The notes under the pieces: generated by a model
What the model saw: only the letters and a program-made list of their open reading frames with translations
Database searches by the model: none
What the model was told of the DNA's origin: nothing
Source of the DNA: Pseudarthrobacter sp. NIBRBAC000502772
GTDB taxonomy: Bacteria > Actinomycetota > Actinomycetes > Actinomycetales > Micrococcaceae
Assembly: GCF_006517235.1 (NCBI RefSeq)
Contig: NZ_CP041188.1
Coordinates: forward strand, 3,472,001 to 3,536,000
Reading direction: 5' to 3'
DNA: 64,000 bases
Made by a program: the position numbers and the translations under genes
Shown: positions 17,820 through 25,931 of the stretch, piece after piece
Numbering within the stretch: position 1 is the first letter of the stretch
Layout: every line of letters starts with the position of its first letter

Positions 17820-18917
17820 CTAGAACGAATGCCGCGGCATGGCCCGTTCGTACTGCGGTGCCCAGGGGAGGTCGTGCCCCAATTCAAATGCCGCCCGGAG
17901 CCACCAGTGCGGATCCCGGAGCGCGGCCCGGGCAATAAACACGCCGTCGGCCTGCCCGGTGGCCACGGCATGCTCGGCCTGGCCTGCGGAAGTCAGCAGG
18001 CCCACGGTGCCTGTGTGGACACCGGCTTCCCGGCGGATGCGTGCGGAGAACTCCGTCTGGTAGCCCGGACCCGGCCTGATGTCCTGATGGGCCACGGCCC
18101 CGCCGCTGGAGACGTCGATGAGGTCCACTCCGTGCTCCGCCGCCTGGGCGGCCAGCCGGACCGAAGCCTGGACATCGACGCCTCCCGGCGCCCAGTCGGT
18201 GGCTGAAATCCGCAGCAGCAGGGGCATGGATTCGGGGATGACGTTGCGGACGGCATCAACGACGGCGAGCATCAGCCGGTTCCGTCCGGCCTCATCCCCG
18301 CCCCAGGAATCGGTCCGGGTATTGATCAGCGGGCTTTGGAACTGGTGCAGGAGGTAGCCGTGCGCGCCATGGATCTCCACGGTGTCGAAGCCGGCGTCCA
18401 CGGCACGCGTTGCGGCGGCCGCGAAATCGGAAATGACGTCCTGGATCTGCGCCCCGGTCATCGCGGCGGGTTCGGCAAGACCGTCGAAGGCAAGCAGTGA
18501 CGGCCCCACCGTGGGCCAGCCGCCGTCGGACTCCGGGACGCTCCCCCGCTGCCCGGCGAACGGCCAGTAGGTGGACGCTTTCCGGCCGGCGTGGGCAAGC
18601 TGGGCGCCGATCTTCGCTTCCGCGGCACCGTGCCGGTGCACAAAGGACGTGATCCGCTGCCAGGCCTCTGCCTGTTCGTCGTTGTACAGCCCGGCGTCGC
18701 GGGGGCTGATCCTGCCGGCCGCGTTCACGGCAGCCGCCTCGGTGAGGATCAACGCCGCGCCGCCCGCGGCGAAGGAGCCCAGGTGCATCAGATGCCAGTC
18801 GTTCGGAACCCCCGGGGCGCCGTCGGGACCGCAACTGTACTGGCACATGGGTGATACCCAGCCGCGGTGCGTGAGCTCCAGGGAGCGGAGCTTGAGCGGC
18901 TGGAACAGGGCCGGCAC
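17820..18917 (-). CDS. NADH:flavin oxidoreductase / old yellow enzyme, YqjM-like
   Basis: This 365-residue FMN-dependent TIM-barrel ene-reductase reduces activated C=C bonds. Class III (YqjM-like) marks are visible: SPMCQYS with the substrate-tuning Cys, QLAHAGRKAS, and the HGAHGYLLHQF active-site pair, followed by SPLINTRTDSWGG and the phosphate-binding GLLTSAGQAE. The GTG at 18917 overlaps the stop of the thioredoxin/TPR gene by one base (TAGTG). The physiological substrate is unknown. Confidence 0.92.
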   Translation of the reverse strand: MPALFQPLKLRSLELTHRGWVSPMCQYSCGPDGAPGVPNDWHLMHLGSFAAGGAALILTEAAAVNAAGRISPRDAGLYNDEQAEAWQRITSFVHRHGAAEAKIGAQLAHAGRKASTYWPFAGQRGSVPESDGGWPTVGPSLLAFDGLAEPAAMTGAQIQDVISDFAAAATRAVDAGFDTVEIHGAHGYLLHQFQSPLINTRTDSWGGDEAGRNRLMLAVVDAVRNVIPESMPLLLRISATDWAPGGVDVQASVRLAAQAAEHGVDLIDVSSGGAVAHQDIRPGPGYQTEFSARIRREAGVHTGTVGLLTSAGQAEHAVATGQADGVFIARAALRDPHWWLRAAFELGHDLPWAPQYERAMPRHSF

Positions 18918-19924
18918 TAGAACAGGACCCTGGCGAGTCCTTGGCGTGCCTTGGCAACACGGGGGTCGGACGTGCCCACCACGTCAAAGAGCTCCAGGAG
19001 GCGTACGCGGGCGGTCTCCCGTTCCGGGCCGAAGTTCCGGCCGATGAAGCTGACCACGCGGTTCAGCGCGTCCTCCACGTGGCCACCGGACACGTCCAGG
19101 TCCGCCACGCCCAGCTGGGCGGCCAGATTGTCAGGTTCGTTGGCGGCGAGGGTACGCAAGGCTTCCGAGTCCTCGGCGGAGAGCGGATGGAGCCGGGCCA
19201 TCAGCTCCACCTGGGCCAGGCCGGCCTTGGCCTCGGCGTCGGCGGGCATTTCCAGCAGGGCCTGCCGGTAGGCCACGGCCGCGGCCTCAAAGTCGCCCGC
19301 CTCAATGGCGTCGAACGCGGCCTGGTGCAGCGGCGGAAGAGGTGCTGGTTCAGTCTCCATGGGCGCACTGCCCCCGCCGAGGCTGCCCGTAACCCCATTG
19401 GCGGCCGCGACTTTCAGCAGCTCATCCAAGAGGGGCCGGATCTGGGATTCGTCGGCGCCGCCTTGGAAGAGCGGTACGGGCTGGCCTTTGAGGACGGCAA
19501 CGGCCGTGGGTACGGCCTGGACCTGGAAGGCCTGTGCCAGCTGCGGGAAGGCTTCGATGTCCGCCGCCCCCAAGACCAGGCGGCCGCCGTAGCTGTTGAT
19601 GACACGCTCCAGCGAGTCGAGCATCGCGGCGGATTCCGGCGAGTACGCGGCCCACAGCGCGAAGACCACCGGAACCTGGGCGGAAAGCTCCACGAGTTCC
19701 TGGAAATTGCCTTCGGTGACAGTGACCCGCAGCGGTGCCGCGCCGTCGTCGGGCGTTACCGCACCGGCTTCTGCGCTGGCACCCGCATCCCCGGAAACAG
19801 GGGGAATGCCGGGAGCCGCAGGCGGCGCCTGGCGCTGTTTCAGGGATGAAAGGTCGACGGCGCCACGCAGGTTAAGCAGGCTGGCAGCGGCTGGAGGGAC
19901 TGGGCGGGAAGCTGGCGAACTCAT
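18917..19924 (-). CDS. Thioredoxin-fold/TPR co-chaperone (CnoX-like), no CXXC
   Basis: This 335-residue protein has a disordered N-terminus to about residue 70, a thioredoxin fold (residues about 75-180) and TPR-like helices to the end. The site where thioredoxins have WCGPC reads WAAYSPES, so both catalytic cysteines are absent and the domain cannot act as a disulfide reductase; a holdase or scaffold role is more likely, as in CnoX-type proteins. The ATG at 19924 is placed seven bases after TAGAGT. It is coupled to the OYE gene. Confidence 0.85.
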   Translation of the reverse strand: MSSPASRPVPPAAASLLNLRGAVDLSSLKQRQAPPAAPGIPPVSGDAGASAEAGAVTPDDGAAPLRVTVTEGNFQELVELSAQVPVVFALWAAYSPESAAMLDSLERVINSYGGRLVLGAADIEAFPQLAQAFQVQAVPTAVAVLKGQPVPLFQGGADESQIRPLLDELLKVAAANGVTGSLGGGSAPMETEPAPLPPLHQAAFDAIEAGDFEAAAVAYRQALLEMPADAEAKAGLAQVELMARLHPLSAEDSEALRTLAANEPDNLAAQLGVADLDVSGGHVEDALNRVVSFIGRNFGPERETARVRLLELFDVVGTSDPRVAKARQGLARVLF

Positions 19925-19931
19925 GCTTTCC

Positions 19932-19937
19932 ACTCTA
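19932..19937 (-). promoter_or_regulatory. -10-like TAGAGT, leaderless geometry (thioredoxin/TPR)
   Basis: TAGAGT ends seven bases before ATG 19924 and rules out the slightly longer GTG-initiated form, whose start overlaps the hexamer region. Confidence 0.45.
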
Positions 19938-19989
19938 GCCACTCCGGCCGCTGCCGGGGGTACTGCATCTGGGACTGGACCCTGCGGGC

Positions 19990-21693
19990 CTATTTGAAGC
20001 TTGCGCCTACCAGCCCGCGCGTTGCGGCCACCAGCTTGATGGGATCCGTAGAACCTGCCGGCGGAACGTAGACCGCCATTGATTCAGCAAAGTCCAGGAC
20101 CATGCCGGTGGTGGTTTCCTTGCCGCCGGCGAGCGCGGCTGCGTCGTCGCCGATGGTGAGCTTGTCACCGGAGGCCTTGGGCGTGCCATCAAAGCCGAAG
20201 TTGATCCGGCCCAGCACCAGCGCCCCGCCGTCGGCCGTCCGGAACACCACAGTGCTTTCCGGTACTACCTTGTGGGTGAAGGTGAAGTTGCCGTTTTCGC
20301 CGGACTTGACTACCTCGGCCTGGTAGGAGAGCGTATCGGCGATGTACGGCGAGGATGCGCCTTCCACCAGCTTGTCCTTGAAGCTCGACTCCGAATTCGT
20401 CAGGCGGTCGGCCAGCCCGGCCAGGGCTTCTTCGCCGCTGTACAGCAGGCCGGATTTGTCGTTGGCGGCCAGCGTGTCGGTGCCGTTCCGGCCGATGGCG
20501 GGGAACGTGGTTCCCGGCTGCAGCGGGGTGGTCTCGGTCAGCTTGTAGTTCTCCCGCGGGGAGGGCTGGACCAGGGTGAGCAGCTGCGGGACGACGTTGC
20601 CGTCACCCTGCGTAACGGCGAGGACTGAACGCGGCCAGCTGCGGTCGGTGGTGACCACCGTGGTGAGGAGCTTGGTGGAACGGACGGGCATCCGGGCTTC
20701 ATAAGTGCCCACCTGGGAACGGATCTTGTAGTTCTGCGTACGGACCTCAAGCTCCGTTCCGGCTACGCGCTCTGCGAGCTTGGCCGCGTCCTTTGCGGCG
20801 TCACCGGCGTCGGCGGTGCTGGAGACCTGCTCCAGGATCCTGCGGAACTGGGCGTCCAGGAGGACCGGCGCGGCCGCCTGGGCGGCCTCCGGCGATGCCG
20901 ATCCGGGAGCCGGCGCGGGCGTGGTGGCAGCGTTCGCAGCAACACCAGTTCCGGCCACAACGAGGGCGGTCACTGCGGCGGTGACCATGCCGCCGGACAC
21001 CATGCCGAGCCGTGAGGCGGACCTTGCCTCGGCCTTGGCCCGGGCGCGCCGGGCGAACAGGCTTCCCGTGCCGTTGCCTTCGCCGTCCCGCTTGCGTGCG
21101 GACAGGACAACCAGGGCAATGCCGGCGAAGATCAGCAGGCCGCCTATCACCATGAGCGGTATGGCCCACGGCGTGGAGGTGTCATTCGGGAACGTCATGG
21201 AGATCGACGACGGGGCGGGCTTGGTGCCATCGGACGCCAGCAGCAGTGACCATTCGCCGTCAGCGGGCGGCGTCCACGAGTACTCCAGCTCACCGCTGGC
21301 GTTCTCAGTGGAAACCCAGAGGTCGGATCCGGACGGATTCGGCGCCGTGGCGTCGCCGTCGGCGTGCTCAACCTGCAGGGATTTGTTGTCCTCGGAAACC
21401 CCGGTGATGGTGTTGTGGGCCGTCGGGCCCACCCAGGCGTCCACGTCATCAGGACGGCCGGCCGCGAGCATGAAGTTGCCGTCGCCTTCGATCTTGATCT
21501 TCACCGTTCCGCCCTGCGCGGTGCGCAGGTTCTGGTCGATGACAGTTAGTGGGGCCTCCGCGGCATCTGCCGGGGCGGAAGCCGTAAAGGTCTCGGAGGG
21601 AGCCCAGATTGTCTTCTGGCCAATACCGGCCAGAAGTGTCAGGAGGCCGAGCAGCACGAGTGCAACTGCAGTCTTGAAGCGCAAAGGAAACAC
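19990..21693 (-). CDS. Large membrane-anchored protein of unknown function
   Basis: This 567-residue protein was not assigned to a named family. An N-terminal hydrophobic segment (residues 7-25) is followed by an extracytoplasmic beta-rich region to about 165, a second membrane segment near 172-193, a basic cytoplasmic loop (ARKRDGEGN to ARAKAEARSAS), a third membrane segment near 235-250 and a large Ala/Thr-rich extracytoplasmic domain to the end. The layout suggests a surface-exposed accessory protein. The start is GTG 21693 with a poor ribosome site; a TACTAT -10-like hexamer lies about 20 bases upstream. Confidence 0.75.
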   Translation of the reverse strand: MFPLRFKTAVALVLLGLLTLLAGIGQKTIWAPSETFTASAPADAAEAPLTVIDQNLRTAQGGTVKIKIEGDGNFMLAAGRPDDVDAWVGPTAHNTITGVSEDNKSLQVEHADGDATAPNPSGSDLWVSTENASGELEYSWTPPADGEWSLLLASDGTKPAPSSISMTFPNDTSTPWAIPLMVIGGLLIFAGIALVVLSARKRDGEGNGTGSLFARRARAKAEARSASRLGMVSGGMVTAAVTALVVAGTGVAANAATTPAPAPGSASPEAAQAAAPVLLDAQFRRILEQVSSTADAGDAAKDAAKLAERVAGTELEVRTQNYKIRSQVGTYEARMPVRSTKLLTTVVTTDRSWPRSVLAVTQGDGNVVPQLLTLVQPSPRENYKLTETTPLQPGTTFPAIGRNGTDTLAANDKSGLLYSGEEALAGLADRLTNSESSFKDKLVEGASSPYIADTLSYQAEVVKSGENGNFTFTHKVVPESTVVFRTADGGALVLGRINFGFDGTPKASGDKLTIGDDAAALAGGKETTTGMVLDFAESMAVYVPPAGSTDPIKLVAATRGLVGASFK

Positions 21694-21900
21694 CTATCAT
21701 TCGCGGGGGTTTACTTTCAATAGTAACCGTTTTGTTACCAGAACCCCCGTTTGGCCGCCAGCGGGGTCCGGAATCGGCGGTGCCCGGGAGGCCCGGCGGG
21801 GGCCCTCGCTCCTGTTGGCAAGGCTGCTGATAGTGTTTGCGATGATCATCACACCGGCCCGCAAATGCGGCGCCACGCACGGAACAGGCCCCAGAATCCA
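21694..21900. other. Divergent intergenic region
   Basis: This 207-bp region between two divergent membrane-protein genes contains an AT-richer stretch around 21711-21738 with a TACTAT hexamer for the minus-strand gene. No clear promoter, ribosome site or small gene was found for the plus-strand gene. Confidence 0.5.
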
Positions 21901-23220
21901 GTGACTGACAAGACGGAAGAGTCCTCCACGGGACACGAAAATCAACCGGCCGCTGGCGCTGTGGAATCCTCGCCGGACACGCCTGCGACGGCGAAGCGAC
22001 GGGGCTCCGCAGCTGCGGCCCTTGGCCAGCTTGTTCGGCGCCTGCGCCAGCCGCTGCCGGGCGCCCAGCCCAGGCTCCGGTTTGAGATCCCGCCGGAATA
22101 CAACCACACCGAAGTTCCTGCCGCCACCGAAGACGGCGAGACTGGCGGGAAAGCCGCGCAGTTTGGCCGCCCGGGTCCCCGGATGTCGATGCAACATCCC
22201 CTTTATATGGGCTTCATGGGCACTGTTGGAGTGGGCCTTGCCCTGCTGGTCTACTGGATCGGCTCCAACACCACACAGCTGCTGCTGTGGATTGTGGCTG
22301 CCCTGTTTATAGCCCTTGGCCTGGAACCCGTGGTCGGCTGGCTGGAGAACCGCCGGATTCCCCGCCCGGTCGGCATTCTCGTGGCCGTCCTGGTCCTGGT
22401 GGTGGCTGTGGGAGGGTTCTTCGCTACCCTCATCCCCACCATCGTGGAACAGGTCACCCAAATTGTGGTGCAGGCACCCACATGGGTACGGGACTTCATC
22501 GACTCGGAGTTCTTCCGCAACGTGGATGACCAGTTTGGTGTGCGCGACCGCATCAACGAGGAACTCGACAAGTTCGTCAACAACCCCGAGGCGATGGGCG
22601 GGATCTTCGGTGGCGTGGTTGGCTTCGGTTCCACCCTGGCCAACGGTCTCTTCGGCACATTGATCGTCCTGGTACTGAGCCTCTACTTCCTGGCAGCCCT
22701 CCCGGCCATGAAGAAGTGGGGCTACCGGCTGGCGCCGCGGTCCCGCCGGGCCCGGGTTGAAGCCCTCTCCGAGGAGATCACCCGGTCCGTCGGCAACTAC
22801 GTGATCGGGCAGGCCTGCGTGGCATTGCTCAATGCCACGTTCGCGTTCATCGTGATGTCCATTGTGGGTGTCCCGTTCGCCCTCTTGCTGGCCTTCGTGG
22901 TGGCACTGCTGGCATTCATCCCCCTGGTGGGCGGCATGATCGCCGGCGTTGTGGTCCTGCTGATCGCCTTGACGGTCGGGTGGCAGACTGCCGCCGTCTA
23001 CGGCATCTGCTACTTCGCCTACCTCCAGTTCGAGGCCTACTTCATCTCGCCGCGCATCATGCAGAAAGCCGTGGCCGTGCCGGGCGCCGTCGCCGTGATC
23101 TCCGTGATTGCCGGCGGCAGCCTGCTGGGAGTTCTGGGGGCGCTGATCGCCATCCCGACGGCGGCCGCCATCCTGTTGCTGGTCAAGGAGATCTACATCG
23201 TCCGCCAGGACAAGCACTAG
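21901..23220 (+). CDS. AI-2E family transporter (PerM-like permease)
   Basis: This 439-residue membrane protein of the AI-2 exporter/PerM superfamily has an N-terminal disordered cytoplasmic region of about 100 residues, two hydrophobic hairpins, a long extracytoplasmic segment (residues about 180-245) and the C-terminal block with LAFIPLVGGMIAGV and FISPRIMQKAVAV, conserved in the family. GTG at 21901 is chosen because upstream codons are low-complexity. Substrates of family members vary (AI-2, Na+/H+), so none is assigned. Confidence 0.88.
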   Translation: MTDKTEESSTGHENQPAAGAVESSPDTPATAKRRGSAAAALGQLVRRLRQPLPGAQPRLRFEIPPEYNHTEVPAATEDGETGGKAAQFGRPGPRMSMQHPLYMGFMGTVGVGLALLVYWIGSNTTQLLLWIVAALFIALGLEPVVGWLENRRIPRPVGILVAVLVLVVAVGGFFATLIPTIVEQVTQIVVQAPTWVRDFIDSEFFRNVDDQFGVRDRINEELDKFVNNPEAMGGIFGGVVGFGSTLANGLFGTLIVLVLSLYFLAALPAMKKWGYRLAPRSRRARVEALSEEITRSVGNYVIGQACVALLNATFAFIVMSIVGVPFALLLAFVVALLAFIPLVGGMIAGVVVLLIALTVGWQTAAVYGICYFAYLQFEAYFISPRIMQKAVAVPGAVAVISVIAGGSLLGVLGALIAIPTAAAILLLVKEIYIVRQDKH

Positions 23221-23248
23221 CGGACAGCCGCCAGCGGACAGGCACTAG

Positions 23249-23263
23249 TAGCGGCAGCCGCTA
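23249..23263. repeat. Small hairpin between convergent genes
   Basis: TAGCGG and CCGCTA arms surround a three-base loop, overlapping the hydrolase stop codon. The 40 bases after the permease stop also hold imperfect GCACTAG and AGCGG(A)CAG repeats. It could be a weak bidirectional 3' element. Confidence 0.4.
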
Positions 23264-24061
23264 GGCGGCCGCAGTGGCCACCGGGCCGTTCCACACCTGC
23301 GGCAGGCCTTCGGGTCCGGAGCCTGCCTCCGTCACCTCATCCACAATTTCGTTGAGCACGCGGGAAGCGTATTTCTCCCCCACCCAAAGGTGCTTGGCGC
23401 CGTCGACACCCACCACCCGGGCCTGCGGCACCAAGCTGAAACGTTCAGCGGCGGCGGCGGGCTGGAGGTAGTCGTCATGCTCCGGAACGAGGACGGTGAG
23501 CGGCTTGGCGGAGTCCGCCCAGAGACGCAGGTGGGCGTCCGTGGCGCGGTGCAGCGGAGGCGACAGCAGGACGGCACCTTCAATCTGGCTCGCCACCGGC
23601 TCAACGGCACCGTACATCAGCGCCAGTTCGGTGCCGAAGGACCAGCCCACCAGCCAGCGGTTGGGCAGTTGGCGTTCGACGGCGAAACGTACCGCCGCCT
23701 CAACGTCCTGCCGCTCGCCGATCCCCTCTTCGAAGGAACCGGCGCTGGTTCCCCGCGGCGACTCCGTCCCGCGCGTGTTAAAACGAAGCACAGCCACGCC
23801 GGCCAGGGCCGGAAGCCGGTAGGACGCCTTGCGGTACACGTGCGAGTCCATAAAACCGCCGTGCGTCGGAAGCGGATGCAGGGTGATCAACGTCGCTGTG
23901 ACCTGGCCGGACTCGGGCAGCGCCAGTTCCCCCACCAGCGTGTGGCCATCCTCCGTGCGGAGCTCGATGTTCTCGCGCCGGGCCGGCAGCACCGTTGACG
24001 CGCGGATGGGTGCGGGCCCTGTTGGCTGGCTGAATTCGTACGACGCGGGATCAAAAGTCAT
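23261..24061 (-). CDS. Alpha/beta hydrolase
   Basis: This 266-residue serine hydrolase has the nucleophile elbow GWSFG near residue 146, an oxyanion-type HPLPTHGG near 62-69, a likely acid in VPEHDDY and the catalytic His in GAKHLWVG near 226. It resembles the short-chain alpha/beta hydrolases with a FNTRGTESPRGTS loop. The substrate is unknown. The ATG at 24061 lies seven bases after TAAGCT. Confidence 0.85.
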   Translation of the reverse strand: MTFDPASYEFSQPTGPAPIRASTVLPARRENIELRTEDGHTLVGELALPESGQVTATLITLHPLPTHGGFMDSHVYRKASYRLPALAGVAVLRFNTRGTESPRGTSAGSFEEGIGERQDVEAAVRFAVERQLPNRWLVGWSFGTELALMYGAVEPVASQIEGAVLLSPPLHRATDAHLRLWADSAKPLTVLVPEHDDYLQPAAAAERFSLVPQARVVGVDGAKHLWVGEKYASRVLNEIVDEVTEAGSGPEGLPQVWNGPVATAAA

Positions 24062-24068
24062 GCCTGCC

Positions 24069-24074
24069 AGCTTA
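24069..24074 (-). promoter_or_regulatory. -10-like TAAGCT, leaderless geometry (hydrolase)
   Basis: TAAGCT ends seven bases before the ATG at 24061. Confidence 0.45.
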
Positions 24075-24159
24075 GCGACTCCCGGCGTCCGCAGGCGCAG
24101 TGCGCTGGCTCTTAACGCGGCTTCTCCGGGGCGGAGCCGTTCGCCGGAGCTATTCCGAG

Positions 24160-24516
24160 TCAGCGGTAACGGTACGTCCGGGACAGCCAGCAGTTGGTGT
24201 GCCAGTGGCGGCGCTCAGCCAGGCCTGCGGCCGCACCAAATATGTGATCGTCCTTCCAGACCACCAGGTGGGCGATGCCGGGGACCACGGCGGTGGAACA
24301 GCCGGGGCAAATGTAGGTCTTTTCCGCGTTCCTGGCGGTCATGGTCCTGACCGTCCACTCGCCGTCGGGCGCGCTTTCCCGGCGGGCGATTCCAGCCCGC
24401 GCCCGCTCCAAATCCAACTCCGGAACATCGCCGTTGCCCTTCTTGCCTACCGGCTTTCCGCCAGCTATGCCCGGCTTTCCGGAGGCAGGGCGGCGGGGAC
24501 GGTTGGAACGCGGCAT
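24160..24516 (-). CDS. Small actinobacterial protein with CxxC...HxxC pattern
   Basis: This 118-residue protein has a basic N-terminus ([14 protein letters not shown]) and a C-terminal CPGC ... HLVVWKDDH ... HWHTNCW pattern suited to binding one zinc ion. Homologues are widely labelled ATP/GTP-binding protein in actinobacterial genomes, but no P-loop is visible, so that label is not supported. The ATG at 24516 follows a CAGAAT hexamer by six bases. It is divergent from nucS with a 37-bp gap. Confidence 0.7.
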   Translation of the reverse strand: MPRSNRPRRPASGKPGIAGGKPVGKKGNGDVPELDLERARAGIARRESAPDGEWTVRTMTARNAEKTYICPGCSTAVVPGIAHLVVWKDDHIFGAAAGLAERRHWHTNCWLSRTYRYR

Positions 24517-24540
24517 GCCTCCATTCTGCCCCAGCCCCGG

Positions 24541-24546
24541 TAGTGT
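24541..24546 (+). promoter_or_regulatory. -10-like TAGTGT, leaderless geometry (nucS)
   Basis: TAGTGT ends seven bases before the nucS GTG at 24554. Confidence 0.45.
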
Positions 24547-24553
24547 GTACGGC

Positions 24554-25249
24554 GTGCGACTTGTCATAGCCCGATGTTCAGTTGATTATGTTGGCCGGCT
24601 CAAAGCCCATCTTCCCCTTGCCACCAGGCTCCTGGTGGTCAAGGCCGACGGCTCGGTGCTGGTTCATTCCGACGGCGGCTCCTACAAGCCGCTGAACTGG
24701 ATGAGCCCGCCCGCCACCCTGCGGGTGTCCTCGCCGGAGGACATTGACCTGGAGCTTGGCGTCACGGAACAGTGGACCGTCCAGTCCGCCAAGACCGATG
24801 ACCGCCTGATCATCAACATCCACGAGCAGCTGCACGAGTCCGCCCACGACCTTGGAGTGGACCCCGGTCTCATCAAGGACGGCGTCGAAGCAGACCTCCA
24901 GCGCCTGCTTGCCGATCAGATCGAGACTCTGGGTTCAGGCTTTTCGCTCATTCGCCGCGAGTACTTCACCGCCATCGGCCCGGTGGACATCCTGGCCCGT
25001 GACGCCAGCGGGGCCACCGTGGCCATCGAGCTGAAGCGGCGGGGCGACATTGACGGCGTGGAGCAGCTCACGCGCTACCTTGAACTCCTGAACCGCGATC
25101 CGCTGCTGGCCCCGGTCCGTGGCATCTTCGCTGCCCAGCAGATCAAGCCGCAGGCCAAGGTGCTGGCCAACGACCGCGGCATCGACTGCATCACGCTGGA
25201 CTACGACGCCATGCGCGGCGTGGACGACAGCGACTCCCGGCTTTTCTGA
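24554..25249 (+). CDS. nucS: Mismatch-specific endonuclease NucS (EndoMS)
   Basis: This 231-residue nuclease cuts both strands at mismatches and provides the non-canonical mismatch repair of actinobacteria that lack MutS/MutL. The N-terminal dimerisation domain (residues 1-110) is followed by the PD-(D/E)xK nuclease domain with GPVDILA and AIELKRRG as the catalytic Asp, Glu and Lys. The C-terminus ends in SRLF, matching the short clamp-binding tail known from NucS proteins. The GTG start is set by the [16 protein letters not shown]-terminus and the promoter. Confidence 0.95.
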   Translation: MRLVIARCSVDYVGRLKAHLPLATRLLVVKADGSVLVHSDGGSYKPLNWMSPPATLRVSSPEDIDLELGVTEQWTVQSAKTDDRLIINIHEQLHESAHDLGVDPGLIKDGVEADLQRLLADQIETLGSGFSLIRREYFTAIGPVDILARDASGATVAIELKRRGDIDGVEQLTRYLELLNRDPLLAPVRGIFAAQQIKPQAKVLANDRGIDCITLDYDAMRGVDDSDSRLF

Positions 25250-25444
25250 GGCCCGCTATCCGCTTTTTATGACGCCGAGTTCCGCTTTTCTGGCGCCGGA
25301 TATCTGCACCGGTGACGCCTTCGGCCCCCTGACAAGGGGATTCATCCTTCTTATACGCAAAATTTGCCGTATTGGCCGTTCAGACCGTTGACCTGACGGA
25401 ATCGGCGTGAAATTCTTAGACCAGTCTTTGTGTAGGTGTTTTTC
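25250..25444. other. Intergenic region and upstream part of csp leader
   Basis: No gene of supportable size. Just after nucS, CCGCTTTT-containing segments recur at about 25260 and 25282 and resemble the end of nucS itself. A TTGACC hexamer at about 25387 could be a -35, but no convincing -10 follows at 16-18 bases. Confidence 0.4.
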
Positions 25445-25573
25445 ATGCTCGCAAGACATGTTGCGAGCGCGAAGCTCCTGCAGCGCAGGTTCCCAGGAAC
25501 GGCATTGAAGGATTCTTCTCGCGGAGTGACCGAGTCCGGCACGAGGTGTGCCGAACTTAGACAAGTTCCATAA
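25445..25573 (+). CDS. Possible 42-residue leader peptide upstream of csp
   Basis: An ATG at 25445 opens a 42-codon frame (MLARHVASAKLLQRRF...) ending with TAA at 25571-25573, fourteen bases before the cold-shock ATG, so the csp ribosome site immediately follows the stop. The peptide is basic, with one cysteine. Codons 2-8 coincide with a perfect 8-bp hairpin (25447-25468). The start is preceded by AGGTG. A regulatory upstream ORF is plausible, but chance cannot be excluded without homologues. Confidence 0.35.
   Translation: MLARHVASAKLLQRRFPGTALKDSSRGVTESGTRCAELRQVP
25447..25468 (+). promoter_or_regulatory. Leader hairpin 1 of csp mRNA
   Basis: GCTCGCAA and TTGCGAGC form a perfect 8-bp stem with loop GACATG in the untranslated leader of the cold-shock gene. 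Confidence 0.55.
25537..25553 (+). promoter_or_regulatory. Leader hairpin 2 of csp mRNA
   Basis: CGGCAC and GTGCCG pair around a five-base loop, about 20 bases before the csp ribosome site. Leader structures that respond to temperature are known for csp mRNAs; whether this one does is inference. Confidence 0.4.
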
Positions 25574-25586
25574 TGAGGAGAAATAA

Positions 25587-25790
25587 ATGGCACAGGGAAC
25601 CGTCAAGTGGTTCAACGCTGAAAAGGGCTTCGGCTTCATCACCCCGGATGACTCCGATGGCGATGTCTTCGTTCACTACTCGGAAATCCAGACCGGTGGC
25701 TTCAAGACCCTCGACGAGAACCAGCGCGTTCAGTTCGAAATCGGTCAGGGTGCCAAGGGCCCCCAGGCTACCGGCGTAACGCTGGTCTAG
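25587..25790 (+). CDS. cspA: Cold-shock protein, CspA family
   Basis: This 67-residue single cold-shock domain protein is an RNA chaperone that melts secondary structure. RNP1 (KGFGFITPD) and RNP2 (VFVHYSEI) are intact and the length is standard. It has the strongest ribosome site in the window (GAGGAG, six bases before ATG), a leader with two hairpins and a possible upstream ORF, and a strong terminator 40 bases after the stop, so it is a monocistronic unit. Confidence 0.97.
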   Translation: MAQGTVKWFNAEKGFGFITPDDSDGDVFVHYSEIQTGGFKTLDENQRVQFEIGQGAKGPQATGVTLV

Positions 25791-25831
25791 TCCCCCGCCC
25801 GGCGGCCGCCATCTGCGTGGCCTCCAGCGAA

Positions 25832-25867
25832 GAAAAGATCCCCGGCATCCGTGCCGGGGATCTTTTC
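25832..25867 (+). terminator. Intrinsic terminator after cspA
   Basis: A perfect 16-bp stem (GAAAAGATCCCCGGCA with its complement) closes on the four-base loop TCCG and is followed by TTTGTCC. The A/T flanks make it usable in both directions, serving csp and the convergent minus-strand gene. Confidence 0.9.
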
Positions 25868-25931
25868 TTTGTCCGCGATGTCATCGTCATCCGTGACTTC
25901 CAGTCGCAAATCGTTCGCGCCGCTGTGAGGA

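Noticed and set aside
24160..24516. ATP/GTP-binding label for the 118-residue protein
   Set aside because: No P-loop or other nucleotide-binding motif is visible.
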